Shown here one piece after another: positions 9,325 through 17,870 of a stretch of DNA of 64,000 nucleotides (position 1 is its first letter; every line of letters begins with the position of its first letter). The notes under the pieces were generated by a model. It was given only the letters and a program-made list of their open reading frames with translations. It searched no databases and was not told the origin of the DNA. The stretch lies in NCBI RefSeq assembly GCF_015245355.1, contig NZ_CP063311.1, forward strand, positions 3,739,179 to 3,803,178, written 5' to 3'. The position numbers and the translations under genes were made by a program. This DNA comes from Anabaenopsis elenkinii CCIBt3563 (GTDB taxonomy: Bacteria; Cyanobacteriota; Cyanobacteriia; Cyanobacteriales; Nostocaceae).

Positions 9325-9660
9325 ATCACCCCATTGGAATAGTCCTATTCCAACTAGTAGCTTGTTAACGCTACTGTGACTTACAGTAGATTGCAAGTTT
9401 ATGAATTACATATACTGAACACTACGACTGTTTGACTGCTTCAGCAAGTTGAGTGTTACCCTTTAAAAGGTGTCTATTAATACTGAAACCTGATTTTCAT
9501 ACCTGAACCTGACCTTTCATTTTCTGCGGTGTCAGGAGTCAAAGAACATATGAATGTTCAATACTGGATAATGATTTTTTGATAGTCTTTTCAGGATATC
9601 TTTGACAATTTGGGGAAATAAATTTATAATTATTGTGAAACTAAAATATTTTAATCCTTC

Positions 9661-9692
9661 GCCCAAAATCTAACATATTTTGGGCTATTTTT
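9661..9692 (+). terminator. Orphan terminator hairpin
   Basis: GCCCAAAAT pairs with ATTTTGGGC across a seven-base loop and is followed by TATTTTTA. No plus-strand protein gene lies upstream within several kilobases, so it may end a small RNA that starts in the preceding few hundred bases. Confidence 0.6.
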
Positions 9693-9727
9693 ATGGGCTT
9701 TTTGTTAACGTTCAACACTTGTGGATT

Positions 9728-9788
9728 CACTGTCATCTATCTGAAGATAGATATTGAGAGACTCTTTGATTAACAAGTCAGTGATTAT
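9728..9788 (+). repeat. 60-base direct repeat, copy 2
   Basis: This copy reads CACTGTCATCTATCTGAAG at its start and AAGTCAGTGATTAT at its end, matching copy 1 at 9265. The two copies bracket the orphan terminator at 9661 and are about 400 bases apart. Confidence 0.8.
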
Positions 9789-10014
9789 CGGCAATGCAGG
9801 AAATATATCTCTTCCATGCAATAGGTTGTAAAATTTATTGTCACTTATATTACTAAGTGCTGATGATGGCTATTTTAATGCTCTTACCTATGTGAGATGG
9901 ATAAACTTATGATTTTAGGTATTTTGTGATAGGAGGGAAGAGGAAAAAGTGAGTTAAGAATTTTTTTATAAAAAAAATAAATAAGAATTTTATCACTAAA
10001 AGTTGATAGATTAA

Positions 10015-13000
10015 ATGAGAATATCAGACTTGCTCATCAAAGATGACCCCTTATGGTTTAAGAAAGCGATTATTTACGAAGTACCTATTCGTGCATTTGC
10101 TGATAGTAATGGTGATGGTATTGGCGACCTACAGGGACTAATAGAAAAACTAGATTACTTGCAAGATTTAGGGATTACGGCTATTTGGTTACTACCTTTT
10201 TTCCCCTCACCACTGAAAGATGATGGTTATGATATTGCTGAGTATACCAGTATTAACCCCATCTATGGGACATTAGAAGACTTTAAAAACTTATTGAATG
10301 CTGCCCATCAGCGTGGTATCCGGGTGATTATTGAGTTAATTATTAACCATACATCGGATCAACATCCTTGGTTCCAGCGCGCACGCCGCGCCCCAAAAGG
10401 TAGTGAAGAGCGAGATTTTTATGTGTGGAGTGATACACCGGAAAAATACCAAGAGGCGCGAATTATTTTCCAGGATTTTGAAACCTCCAATTGGTCTTGG
10501 GATACCGTGGCTAAGGCTTATTATTGGCATCGTTTCTACTCCCATCAGCCAGATTTAAATTATGATCATCCCTTGGTGAGAGAGGCGGTATTTGATATTT
10601 TGGATTTTTGGCTAGAAATCGGTGTAGATGGATTACGTATGGATGCAGTTCCTTATTTGTATGAAAGGCAAGGGACGAACTGTGAAAATCTCCCAGAAAC
10701 TCATGCTTTCCTGAAAAAATTGCGATCGCACATTGACGCTAAATATGCTGACAAGATGCTACTAGCTGAGGCTAATCAATGGCCAGAGGATGCAGCTAAA
10801 TATTATGGAGAGGGGGATGAATGTCATATGAACTTTCATTTTCCTCTCATGCCGCGCTTGTTCATCGCCCTACAAATGGAAGACAATTTCCCGATTGTAG
10901 ATATTTTACAACAAACTCCACATATTCCTGATAATTGTCAGTGGGCGTTATTTTTGCGTAACCATGACGAATTGACCTTAGAAATGGTCACAGATGAAGA
11001 CCGAGATTTTATGTATCGGGTGTATGCTCAAGACCCGGTAATGAGATTAAATTTAGGTATCCGCCGCCGACTAGCACCTCTGTTAGGTAATGACCGCCGC
11101 CAAATTGAGTTACTCAATAGTTTGTTGTTATCTTTACCGGGAACACCAGTAATTTATTATGGTGATGAAATTGGCATGGGTGATAATGTTTACTTAGGCG
11201 ATCGCAATGGTGTACGCACTCCTATGCAGTGGAGTTCTGACCGTAACGCCGGTTTTAGTCGTAGTAATCCCCAGAGGTTGTACTTGCCGGTGATTATTGA
11301 CTCAGAATACCACTATGAAGCGGTTAACGTCGAGGCACAGAGGGCTAACTTCAATTCTCTGTGGTATTGGATGAAACGGTTGATTGCGACTCGGAAGCGT
11401 TTTCAGGCTTTAGGTAAAGGTGACTTTGAATTATTACACCCTAATAACCGCAAAGTTTTTGCTTTTAGCCGCACCTACGAAGAAGAACATATCGTCATAG
11501 TCGCAAATTTATCTCATTATGTACAAACTACGGAATTAGATTTATCAGATTTCCAGGGACTAGTACCGGTGGAAGTTTTTGGTTACACTGAGTTTCCAGC
11601 CATTGGAGAATCGCCTTATTTTCTCAGTCTCAGTCCCCATGGATTTTACTGGTTTATTCTCAAACGTCAACCCAGTTTGATTCAACCCCCCAAACCCCAA
11701 GGCGAGTTACCTACCCTAGTTGTAAATCAAAGGTGGGAAAATGTGATTTCACAACGGGAGTTAAAAGGCGTTTTAGAATCAACACTGCGGGATTACCTAT
11801 ATACCTGTAAATGGTTTGGCGGTAAAACCAGAACTGTGCAATCAGTACAAATTGTAGAAAACATTACCATACCATACAATCAGCAGTTGGCGGAGATGGT
11901 TTGGTTGCAGGTAGATTACATTGATAGACACCGGGAAACTTATCTATTGTTTTTGGCTTATGCAGAAGGTGAGGAAGCAATGGAGGTGTTGAGAGAAATC
12001 CCCCAGGCTGTAATTTCACGTCTACAAGTGCAAAGGGAGAATCCCCCGGTTAATACTCCAGAAGTAGGAATTTTATTTGATGCGTTAGTAGATCAGAAAT
12101 TTTTGAGTTCATTATTAGATGATATTAGGGAGCATCGTTTATATAGAGGGACAAAAGCAGAATTATTTGCCACGACCACTGATTTATTTTGTCTTTTATA
12201 CTCAGAAGACGGCGACCATGAACCAAATGTTGTCAAGCAAGAACAACAAACCAATACTTATATAGTTTATGGCTCGCGCCTCTGTTTGAAACTCTTCCGG
12301 AAATTTGAGGAAGGTATGCACCCGGATTTAGAAATCCGGCGGTTTCTGGGGGAGAAAAAACGCTTACAACATTTTTTACCTGTGGCGGGAGCTTTAGAGT
12401 ATGGTCGCCAATGGCTACGCCAGGGAAGCTATCAGAGATTTGCGGATAGTTCCAACCTACCAATGACTATAGGTATATTACAAGAGTTAATTCAAGATAC
12501 TCGCAGCGGCTGGGATTATACCGTAGATAGCCTACGTCATTATTTTGATGTGGTGACTACAGAACAGGCGGGGATTACAGAAGTTCCCGTACCATCAGGT
12601 TCTCTCTTAGATTTACACAGAAGGGAGATTCCCGACTTGGCGACGCAAACCATTAATTCTTACCTTCCCAATATAGAAATATTAGGTAAATCCACAGCTG
12701 AACTGCATATTGCCTTAGCTAGAGATACAGATAATCCCGACTTTGTCCCGGAACCCTTTTCATCATTTTACCAACGTTCCATATACCAAGATGCACGTAA
12801 CCTCACAGGGCGAGTTTTGCGATTACTCAGAGAACGGGTTGAGGATTTACCATCTCATACCCAGGAGTTAGCTACAGATGTACTCAATCAGCAACTGGAA
12901 ATTTTGGCACGTTTCCACTTAGTTGTGGATCAAAAAATTGTCGCCTTGCGGACTCGTTATCATGGGGACTATCATCTGGGGCAATTGCTGTACACTGGTA

Positions 13001-13416
13001 AGGACTTTATTATCACTCATTTTGAAGGTAAGGCAGCCCGCAGTTGGAATGAACGCCGCCGCAAGCGATCGCCATTAAGAGATGTAGCCCGGATGCTGGT
13101 ATCCTTCCATTATGCTGTGACTGAAGTTTTGCGTCGTGAAATAGAAACTGGTATGGTGCGTGCTGGAAATTTGCCAATTATGGAAAAATGGGCAAAATTT
13201 TGGTATATCTGGGTGAGTACTGCCTTCTGCAATTCTTATTTAGCAACTGCTGGGGAACACAACTTTTTACCAAAGACCCCAGCCGAACTACAAGTACTGT
13301 TATTTGCCTATCTGTTAGAAAAAGCCATAGAGGAACTTCACCATGAACTCAACCATCGTCAAGATTACGTAGAAATTCCTTTGCAAATGATTTTGCAATT
13401 ACTATCATCATCTTAG
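10015..13416 (+). CDS. treS: Trehalose synthase-maltokinase fusion protein
   Basis: Residues 1 to about 560 are a GH13 trehalose synthase that interconverts maltose and trehalose: nucleophile region GLRMDAVPYLYE, acid LLAEANQW, and LRNHDELTLE are all present. Residues about 580-1133 are a maltokinase that would phosphorylate maltose for the GlgE alpha-glucan pathway. WFGGKTR opens the domain and HGDYHLGQ (983-990) is intact. The usual IIDFEGEP is IITHFEGKA here: the metal-binding Asp is His1002 and a Glu is Lys, so kinase activity is doubtful. A copy of the dispersed repeat (12413) encodes the extra WLRQGSYQ segment in the kinase. The fusion itself is common in bacteria. Confidence 0.92.
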   Translation: MRISDLLIKDDPLWFKKAIIYEVPIRAFADSNGDGIGDLQGLIEKLDYLQDLGITAIWLLPFFPSPLKDDGYDIAEYTSINPIYGTLEDFKNLLNAAHQRGIRVIIELIINHTSDQHPWFQRARRAPKGSEERDFYVWSDTPEKYQEARIIFQDFETSNWSWDTVAKAYYWHRFYSHQPDLNYDHPLVREAVFDILDFWLEIGVDGLRMDAVPYLYERQGTNCENLPETHAFLKKLRSHIDAKYADKMLLAEANQWPEDAAKYYGEGDECHMNFHFPLMPRLFIALQMEDNFPIVDILQQTPHIPDNCQWALFLRNHDELTLEMVTDEDRDFMYRVYAQDPVMRLNLGIRRRLAPLLGNDRRQIELLNSLLLSLPGTPVIYYGDEIGMGDNVYLGDRNGVRTPMQWSSDRNAGFSRSNPQRLYLPVIIDSEYHYEAVNVEAQRANFNSLWYWMKRLIATRKRFQALGKGDFELLHPNNRKVFAFSRTYEEEHIVIVANLSHYVQTTELDLSDFQGLVPVEVFGYTEFPAIGESPYFLSLSPHGFYWFILKRQPSLIQPPKPQGELPTLVVNQRWENVISQRELKGVLESTLRDYLYTCKWFGGKTRTVQSVQIVENITIPYNQQLAEMVWLQVDYIDRHRETYLLFLAYAEGEEAMEVLREIPQAVISRLQVQRENPPVNTPEVGILFDALVDQKFLSSLLDDIREHRLYRGTKAELFATTTDLFCLLYSEDGDHEPNVVKQEQQTNTYIVYGSRLCLKLFRKFEEGMHPDLEIRRFLGEKKRLQHFLPVAGALEYGRQWLRQGSYQRFADSSNLPMTIGILQELIQDTRSGWDYTVDSLRHYFDVVTTEQAGITEVPVPSGSLLDLHRREIPDLATQTINSYLPNIEILGKSTAELHIALARDTDNPDFVPEPFSSFYQRSIYQDARNLTGRVLRLLRERVEDLPSHTQELATDVLNQQLEILARFHLVVDQKIVALRTRYHGDYHLGQLLYTGKDFIITHFEGKAARSWNERRRKRSPLRDVARMLVSFHYAVTEVLRREIETGMVRAGNLPIMEKWAKFWYIWVSTAFCNSYLATAGEHNFLPKTPAELQVLLFAYLLEKAIEELHHELNHRQDYVEIPLQMILQLLSSS
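12413..12433 (+). repeat. Dispersed repeat copy inside the maltokinase coding region
   Basis: GGCTACGCCAGGGAAGCTAT matches the intergenic repeat GGCTACGCCACGCAAGCTAT with three changes and is followed by the same CAGA. It is in frame and codes for WLRQGSYQ between GALEYGRQ and the conserved PMTIGILQE segment, where maltokinases normally have only a few residues. Confidence 0.6.
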
Positions 13417-13429
13417 TACTGTGGTGAAT

Positions 13430-14278
13430 TCATATATCCATTGTCACTACCTGGGGATGTGCTGCTAACCAAAGATCAATGTCACTTAATACCTGTTGGG
13501 GAACTTCCCAAGGAAATAAATGTGCCGTATTGGGATAACAACGCCACTGGCTATTTTTCAGATGTTGGGCCGTTTCCCAACTAGACTGTACGGTGATGTG
13601 ACGGTCATACTCCCCAGCTAGTACTAAACTAGGGCAGTGAATTTGGTGTAAATCAGTGAGTCGATTGTAACCAGATTTCAGGGCGGTGTGGAGGGCGCGA
13701 GTGGCGGATGGGGAGGTTTGTAAATAGGCTGGTAGTGCTTCGGCCGCAATATAATTGTAAGCTGTGGGGGTATGTTGTTGAATCAAATAGCGAAAGAGCG
13801 ATCGCTTGGCAAAGGTATCTATATTCCACTGCCAACTGGGTTGAATATAGTTGAAAATCCCGGCAATACCAGTATATAGATTATCCTGCCAGGTAATCGG
13901 GGGATGATTGCCACGGGGGTAGGCGGCAGTGGCCACGAGAATCAAACCAGTCAAGCGTTGTGGTAGTCGTAATGCCATTTCCATGGCCAAAATCCCACCC
14001 AGAGACCATCCCAATATTAAACATTTTTCAATTTTAAACCGGTCTAGGAGCGCCTCTAAGTCTGTCAAATGGTCTAACATCTCAAAATTGCCATTAGCAG
14101 GACTTTTGCCGTAGCCACGTAAGTCAGGGGCGAAAGTTTGATACCGTTTTGATAAGTGATTGGTAAAAACCGAGAGGTTACGACCATATCCAGGGTGACC
14201 GTGTAAACATAGAATGGGGAAACCTCCACCTTGGATGTGGACTTTGAGGTTTACTGGTGTGCTGGAAATATAGGACAT
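13430..14278 (-). CDS. Alpha/beta-fold hydrolase
   Basis: The 282-residue protein has the full alpha/beta-hydrolase triad: nucleophile elbow GWSLGG, acid in AGEYDRHI and histidine in NTAHLFPWE. LCLHGHPGYGR is the oxyanion-loop HG motif, and PDLRGYGKSP is also typical. Substrate cannot be told from sequence; such proteins include haloperoxidase-like and lactone or ester hydrolases. It converges on the treS fusion, with only 13 bases between the two stop codons. There is no signal peptide, so it is cytoplasmic. Confidence 0.85.
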   Translation of the reverse strand: MSYISSTPVNLKVHIQGGGFPILCLHGHPGYGRNLSVFTNHLSKRYQTFAPDLRGYGKSPANGNFEMLDHLTDLEALLDRFKIEKCLILGWSLGGILAMEMALRLPQRLTGLILVATAAYPRGNHPPITWQDNLYTGIAGIFNYIQPSWQWNIDTFAKRSLFRYLIQQHTPTAYNYIAAEALPAYLQTSPSATRALHTALKSGYNRLTDLHQIHCPSLVLAGEYDRHITVQSSWETAQHLKNSQWRCYPNTAHLFPWEVPQQVLSDIDLWLAAHPQVVTMDI

Positions 14279-14714
14279 AATTTGATCTTTGACCTCAATA
14301 CATAAAATTCCATTGATGCCATTGTCTGCTTTGCAGTTGCCTATGGCTAGGCCGTTTGTGGCTATTAGCCTCCCGATATATATTTGATAGCGATAGCGTG
14401 GCGTTAGCCCATAGATTGATTTGTAGTTTGTTGATTTCTGCTACAAGTTTTTTTCATCTGGGAGAAAATATTATTATGTGCTATATTTTCTATACCTTTT
14501 TGAAAAACTTCCGGCTCAACTGAGAAATTGGCAGCTAAAATTTACATATTTGGCTACAGTTTCCCTAGGAATCACAATGATCATCATTTGATTTTCTTCA
14601 AAGTAAAAGTATTAATTTTATCTATGTATGGTTTATTCTACTGAGGCTATCACACATTAGTTTTTAGCGGAAGTTCCGTTCAATTGTAATTTAAATTACC
14701 ACATCCAGAAATAT
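14279..14714. other. Gene-free stretch with a half dispersed repeat
   Basis: The 436 bases between the divergent hydrolase and DUF192 genes contain GATAGCGTGGCGTTAGCC at 14392-14409, the reverse form of the dispersed repeat, preceded by imperfect forward pieces (GGCTAGGCCG, GGCTATTAGCC). I see no reading frame worth calling; the rest is AT-rich promoter-type sequence. Confidence 0.6.
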
Positions 14715-15239
14715 ATGATGCGTTGGCTAAATGTAGTCCCGATGCTCCTGAGTATTTTACTAATAGGCTGTTCTGTGGGAAACACAGCAAAATCTACCAC
14801 ATCCATCTCCAGCAGCCAAACAACAGCTCCCACCGGTCAAATACTACCAATTTCAGCCCAAGCAGTTCTGTCTAATGGTACTATAATCCAATTGGAAGTG
14901 GCGCGGACACCGGAACAGCAGGCTAAGGGGTTGATGTATCGTCCGCCTTTACCAGATAATCAGGGGATGTTATTTCAGTTCTCCTCACCACAACCTGTGA
15001 GATTTTGGATGAAAAATGTCCCAGTTCCTCTGGATATGGTATTTTTACAAAATGGGGTGGTGCAATATATTGAGGCTTCTGCGCCTCCGTGTCCCAGGGA
15101 ACCTTGCCCTACTTACGGGCCTAATGTGCCCATTGATATGGTAATTGAATTAAGATCTGGACGAGCCGCAGAATTAAATTTGCGGGATGGTGATGTGATC
15201 AAGATTGAGTCCTTGGATCAGGTAAATCAGGAGGGATAA
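14715..15239 (+). CDS. DUF192 family lipoprotein
   Basis: This 174-residue protein starts with a lipoprotein signal (MLLSILLIGC, Cys at the lipobox) and a serine/threonine-rich linker. It then has the DUF192 domain with its marker phrases RTPEQQAKGLMYR, MLFQF, RFWMKNVPVPLDMVF and APPCPREPCPTY. The family is widespread, small and extracytoplasmic with unknown activity. The gene appears monocistronic. Confidence 0.85.
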   Translation: MMRWLNVVPMLLSILLIGCSVGNTAKSTTSISSSQTTAPTGQILPISAQAVLSNGTIIQLEVARTPEQQAKGLMYRPPLPDNQGMLFQFSSPQPVRFWMKNVPVPLDMVFLQNGVVQYIEASAPPCPREPCPTYGPNVPIDMVIELRSGRAAELNLRDGDVIKIESLDQVNQEG

Positions 15240-15740
15240 ATTTCCCCCATTTACCTGGAGGGAATCCTGACTGAATATCTTGGTGTGCCAAAGGTTATTT
15301 AAGTACAAATAAGTAACTTGAGGAGGTAGGATTTACCTGGTTTACATCATAGTAAAATTTGCATTTTCAAGCTATAATCACATTTCTCTAATGTGGATGC
15401 CAAAAATATTCCTTTTGGCGTAAGTGTAAACGGACTCTGATAAGAGAGTATTAGCTATGAAATATTTGTGACTAAATGTGTGATGAAATTAAACATGATG
15501 CTCAATAATATCAGTGGTGCTTTGAATTAGCAATCTTGGAGTTTAAGCGGTGAAATCTGGTATTTTGAAGAGTTTTAGCCAATTATTATGTTGGAATTTC
15601 TGATCGAGTGGGGTGGCGTTAGCCATTCTAGCTATCAGTAGTTAAAAATCAAATATTAGCTCCTGGTTACTGAGAAACGCTCAATGTTTATATGACAATT
15701 TTATATGACGATAAATTCAACTAAAGGGGGTGAGTTACAA
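15240..15740. other. Gene-free stretch
   Basis: About 500 bases follow the DUF192 gene. There is a partial dispersed repeat (GGTGGCGTTAGCC at 15612) and then TAGCTATCAG. No tRNA, hairpin terminator or coding frame is convincing. The end provides the GGGGGTGAG ribosome site for the next small gene. Confidence 0.5.
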
Positions 15741-15932
15741 ATGTCACCATCAACATACTCACGACTGATTCATTTTTTAGAGGAAGATTTGTCAATTTCC
15801 TCGGCTTCTCTTGCTGTGGCTCTGCGACATCGGGAGCAGGATCCTGGTCCTTTACCAATGATTCTTTGGCAATATGGATTAATTACTTTGGAACAGTTAG
15901 AACAAATTTATGATTGGCTGGAGACAGCATAA
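15741..15932 (+). CDS. DUF2949-type small cyanobacterial protein
   Basis: This 63-residue protein begins MSPSTYSRLIHFLEEDLSI and ends with LITLEQLEQIYDWLETA. The pattern (short helix, ELSIS-like turn, LPMILWQYGLITL) matches the DUF2949 family of small cyanobacterial proteins with unknown function. The ATG at 15741 is preferred over the one at 15705 because GGGGGTGAG lies about ten bases upstream. No neighbour suggests a role. Confidence 0.7.
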   Translation: MSPSTYSRLIHFLEEDLSISSASLAVALRHREQDPGPLPMILWQYGLITLEQLEQIYDWLETA

Positions 15933-16130
15933 GAGCAGGAATTTAAGTTTTGCATTGTCCTAACCGGTCTTAATAAGTGGGATGGGCACAGTTTTTGACC
16001 GAAATCATGGTTCTAGTGTGTATAAGTATGGCTTTCATACCGGAGAATTGAGGATGTCACGTCGGTTGTGTCTTGTACCGAGGCTGATAGATGGAAGAAT
16101 TGACTCTTACCACTTTGACTTATTGACAAT

Positions 16131-16150
16131 GGCTACGCCACGCAAGCTAT
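16131..16150 (+). repeat. Dispersed repeat, GGCTACGCCACGCAAGCTAT
   Basis: This copy is identical over 20 bases, and on into CAGATA, to the one at 49687 that forms the start of the M48-like gene. In one frame it reads MATPRKLSD here too, but no gene follows. Confidence 0.85.
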
Positions 16151-16279
16151 CAGATAGAGCGAGTTTAACAGTAAACTCGCTCTTGATCATTTCAATGGAA
16201 ATTGATGACCCTTCACCTACCTGCTTTAGGTGGATATACTGGGGACGGAGAGTTACATACTGTGATGCGGGATGTTGAG

Positions 16280-16378
16280 ACTCCGACGATTACAAGCACT
16301 TGGGATACTTCCTTGATCCAGCCAACTCACTTAGAGGAGTTTCCTCACCTGAGCGGAGGTTGTTCTGTCCACAAGCTT
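16280..16378 (-). mobile_element. IS200/IS605-type 3' end remnant (tnpB tail)
   Basis: Read on the minus strand, the segment encodes KLVDRTTSAQVRKLL then stop, followed by a degenerate CCC...GGGAGT-TCAA right-end hairpin. The same peptide tail (KLVDRTTSVWVGKLL, stop) and a better hairpin occur at 55501-55601, so both are copies of one transposon end. No intact transposase is attached. Confidence 0.55.
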
Positions 16379-16405
16379 GAGATTTCCTATGAACACAGTT
16401 GAACA

Positions 16406-16434
16406 ATAAAAAAAGCTAACTAAATGTCTAGCTT
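16406..16434 (-). terminator. Terminator of the class V aminotransferase gene
   Basis: On the minus strand AAGCTA pairs with TAGCTT and is followed by TTTTTTATT. It overlaps the stop codon of the aminotransferase gene that ends at 16433. Confidence 0.75.
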
Positions 16435-17578
16435 ACACATAACCAGCTGCAGCGGCTACACCAGCACCGGGCGTAAAGTTTTCGTAGCCGAGTTCAGTCA
16501 GGGTCACTTCCAGAGCAGCTATACAACTGAGAATATCGCGATCGCTGACAAAACCCAAGTGACCAATGCGGAAAATTTTATTTTTCAGATGGTCTTGTCC
16601 ACCAGCTAAAGCAATATCAAAACGCTTCTTCATCAATGAGCGAATTTTCTCAGCTTCAATACCCAGGGGAGCTACAGCGGTAATTGCTGGACTAGCGCAA
16701 TCATCGGCACTAAATAAAGGTAAATTCAAGCCCCGCATAGCTGCACGGGTGGCATTTTTGAGTCTTTGGTGACGACCAAATATTGATTCTAAGCCCTCAT
16801 CCTTCATCATTTGCAATGCAGTGTGTAAAGCCACTATTAAGTTGACAGGCGGGGTGAAGGGAGTAGTGTTTTTAGCGGCGGATTTGCGATACTTACCTAA
16901 ATCAAGATAATATTTCGGTAATGTGGCAGTTTTGTAAGCTTCCCAAGCTTTGGGGCTAACAGCAACAAATCCCAAGCCGGGGGGAATCATGTAACCCTTC
17001 TGGGAGCCGGAAGCTACCACATCTAACCCCCAGCTATCTATAGGCAAATTGAATGCGCCTAAACTAGTAACTGCATCAACCATAATTAGGGCCTGGCCAT
17101 GTTCTTTCACTAGGCCGTTGATGGTTTCTAGGTCATTCAACACACCGGTTGAGGTTTCGCTGTGGGTGATAATCACAGCTTTAATTTCCTTGTGGGTGTC
17201 CCCTTGCAGTTTTTCTGCAAATACTGCTGTATCTAAAGGTTGTCCCCATTCGGCGGTCACAGCTTCTACATTCAACCCGTATGCTGTAGCGATTTCTACC
17301 CAGCGCTCTCCAAATTTACCATTGGAGCCGACTAAAACCCGATCGCCTGGAGACAGAAAATTAATAATTCCCGCTTCCACTGCACCGGTACCGCTCACAT
17401 TGAGCATGAGGACATCGTTTTGAGTTTGATGTAACCATTTGAGGTTTTCCAGTACCTCCGCCATAATGTTACTAAACTCACTAGTGCGGTGTCCAATTGG
17501 GTGCTTGGCTAACGCCAACAAAGCAGCCTCTGGTACTGGTGTGGGACCAGGAATCATGAGCATCAGCTTATTGTCCAT
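16433..17578 (-). CDS. Class V aminotransferase (alanine/serine-glyoxylate type)
   Basis: The 381-residue protein is a fold-type I PLP enzyme of the class V group. IPGPTPVPE opens it, SGTGAVEAGI and VDAVTSLGA line the cofactor site, and the Schiff-base lysine is in SGSQKGYMIPPGL. HxP-G-H-R and the C-terminal GHLG segment match alanine/serine-glyoxylate aminotransferases, which recycle photorespiratory glyoxylate. Cyanobacterial homologues are often labelled 'soluble hydrogenase 42 kDa subunit', a historic name with no enzymatic basis here. AGGACGA precedes the ATG. It is followed by its own terminator. Confidence 0.88.
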   Translation of the reverse strand: MDNKLMLMIPGPTPVPEAALLALAKHPIGHRTSEFSNIMAEVLENLKWLHQTQNDVLMLNVSGTGAVEAGIINFLSPGDRVLVGSNGKFGERWVEIATAYGLNVEAVTAEWGQPLDTAVFAEKLQGDTHKEIKAVIITHSETSTGVLNDLETINGLVKEHGQALIMVDAVTSLGAFNLPIDSWGLDVVASGSQKGYMIPPGLGFVAVSPKAWEAYKTATLPKYYLDLGKYRKSAAKNTTPFTPPVNLIVALHTALQMMKDEGLESIFGRHQRLKNATRAAMRGLNLPLFSADDCASPAITAVAPLGIEAEKIRSLMKKRFDIALAGGQDHLKNKIFRIGHLGFVSDRDILSCIAALEVTLTELGYENFTPGAGVAAAAGYV

Positions 17579-17870
17579 GTGTTCGTCCTAAACAAGAATA
17601 AAATTTAAAAGCTGGAGGTGGATACTTAATTTTTGGGAGCGAATTTTAGGTTTTATCTGCATATACATACAAAATACTTTGCTATAGTCTTTAAACCGAT
17701 AGATTTTATGATCAGAGATAAAAATTATGGTTTACTTGACTTTTGCAGCAACCTATGCATAGTTGAAATTATCTAAAATTCTGCTTTCAAGTTATAGCAT
17801 GTTCTCATCTGTTAAACTACGGACTTATCTGTGTACCTTAAGATTAATATCTCAATCTCAGCCCTCTTGT

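Larger units (their letters stand above)
9188..10014. other. Gene-free stretch with a 60-base direct repeat and an orphan terminator
   Basis: These 827 bases separate the divergent GrpE-like and treS genes. They hold two copies of a 60-base repeat (9265 and 9728) and a hairpin-plus-T-run at 9661-9692 that belongs to no recognised gene. The remainder is AT-rich with no convincing reading frame. Promoters for both divergent operons must lie here, but none is clear enough to place. Confidence 0.6.
15933..16410. other. Gene-free stretch with repeat, hairpin and tnpB end remnant
   Basis: Nearly 500 bases hold, in order, a dispersed repeat (16131), a perfect 11-bp stem-loop GAGCGAGTTTA/TAAACTCGCTC (16157-16182) and a decayed IS200/IS605-type tnpB 3' end on the minus strand (16280-16378). 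Two weak open frames here (15982, 16202) run through these repeats and are not believable genes. Confidence 0.6.

Noticed and set aside
15982..16402. Two open frames of 98 and 66 codons
   Set aside because: They run through a dispersed repeat, a hairpin and a transposon-end remnant; the shared segments show they are repeat sequence, not genes.
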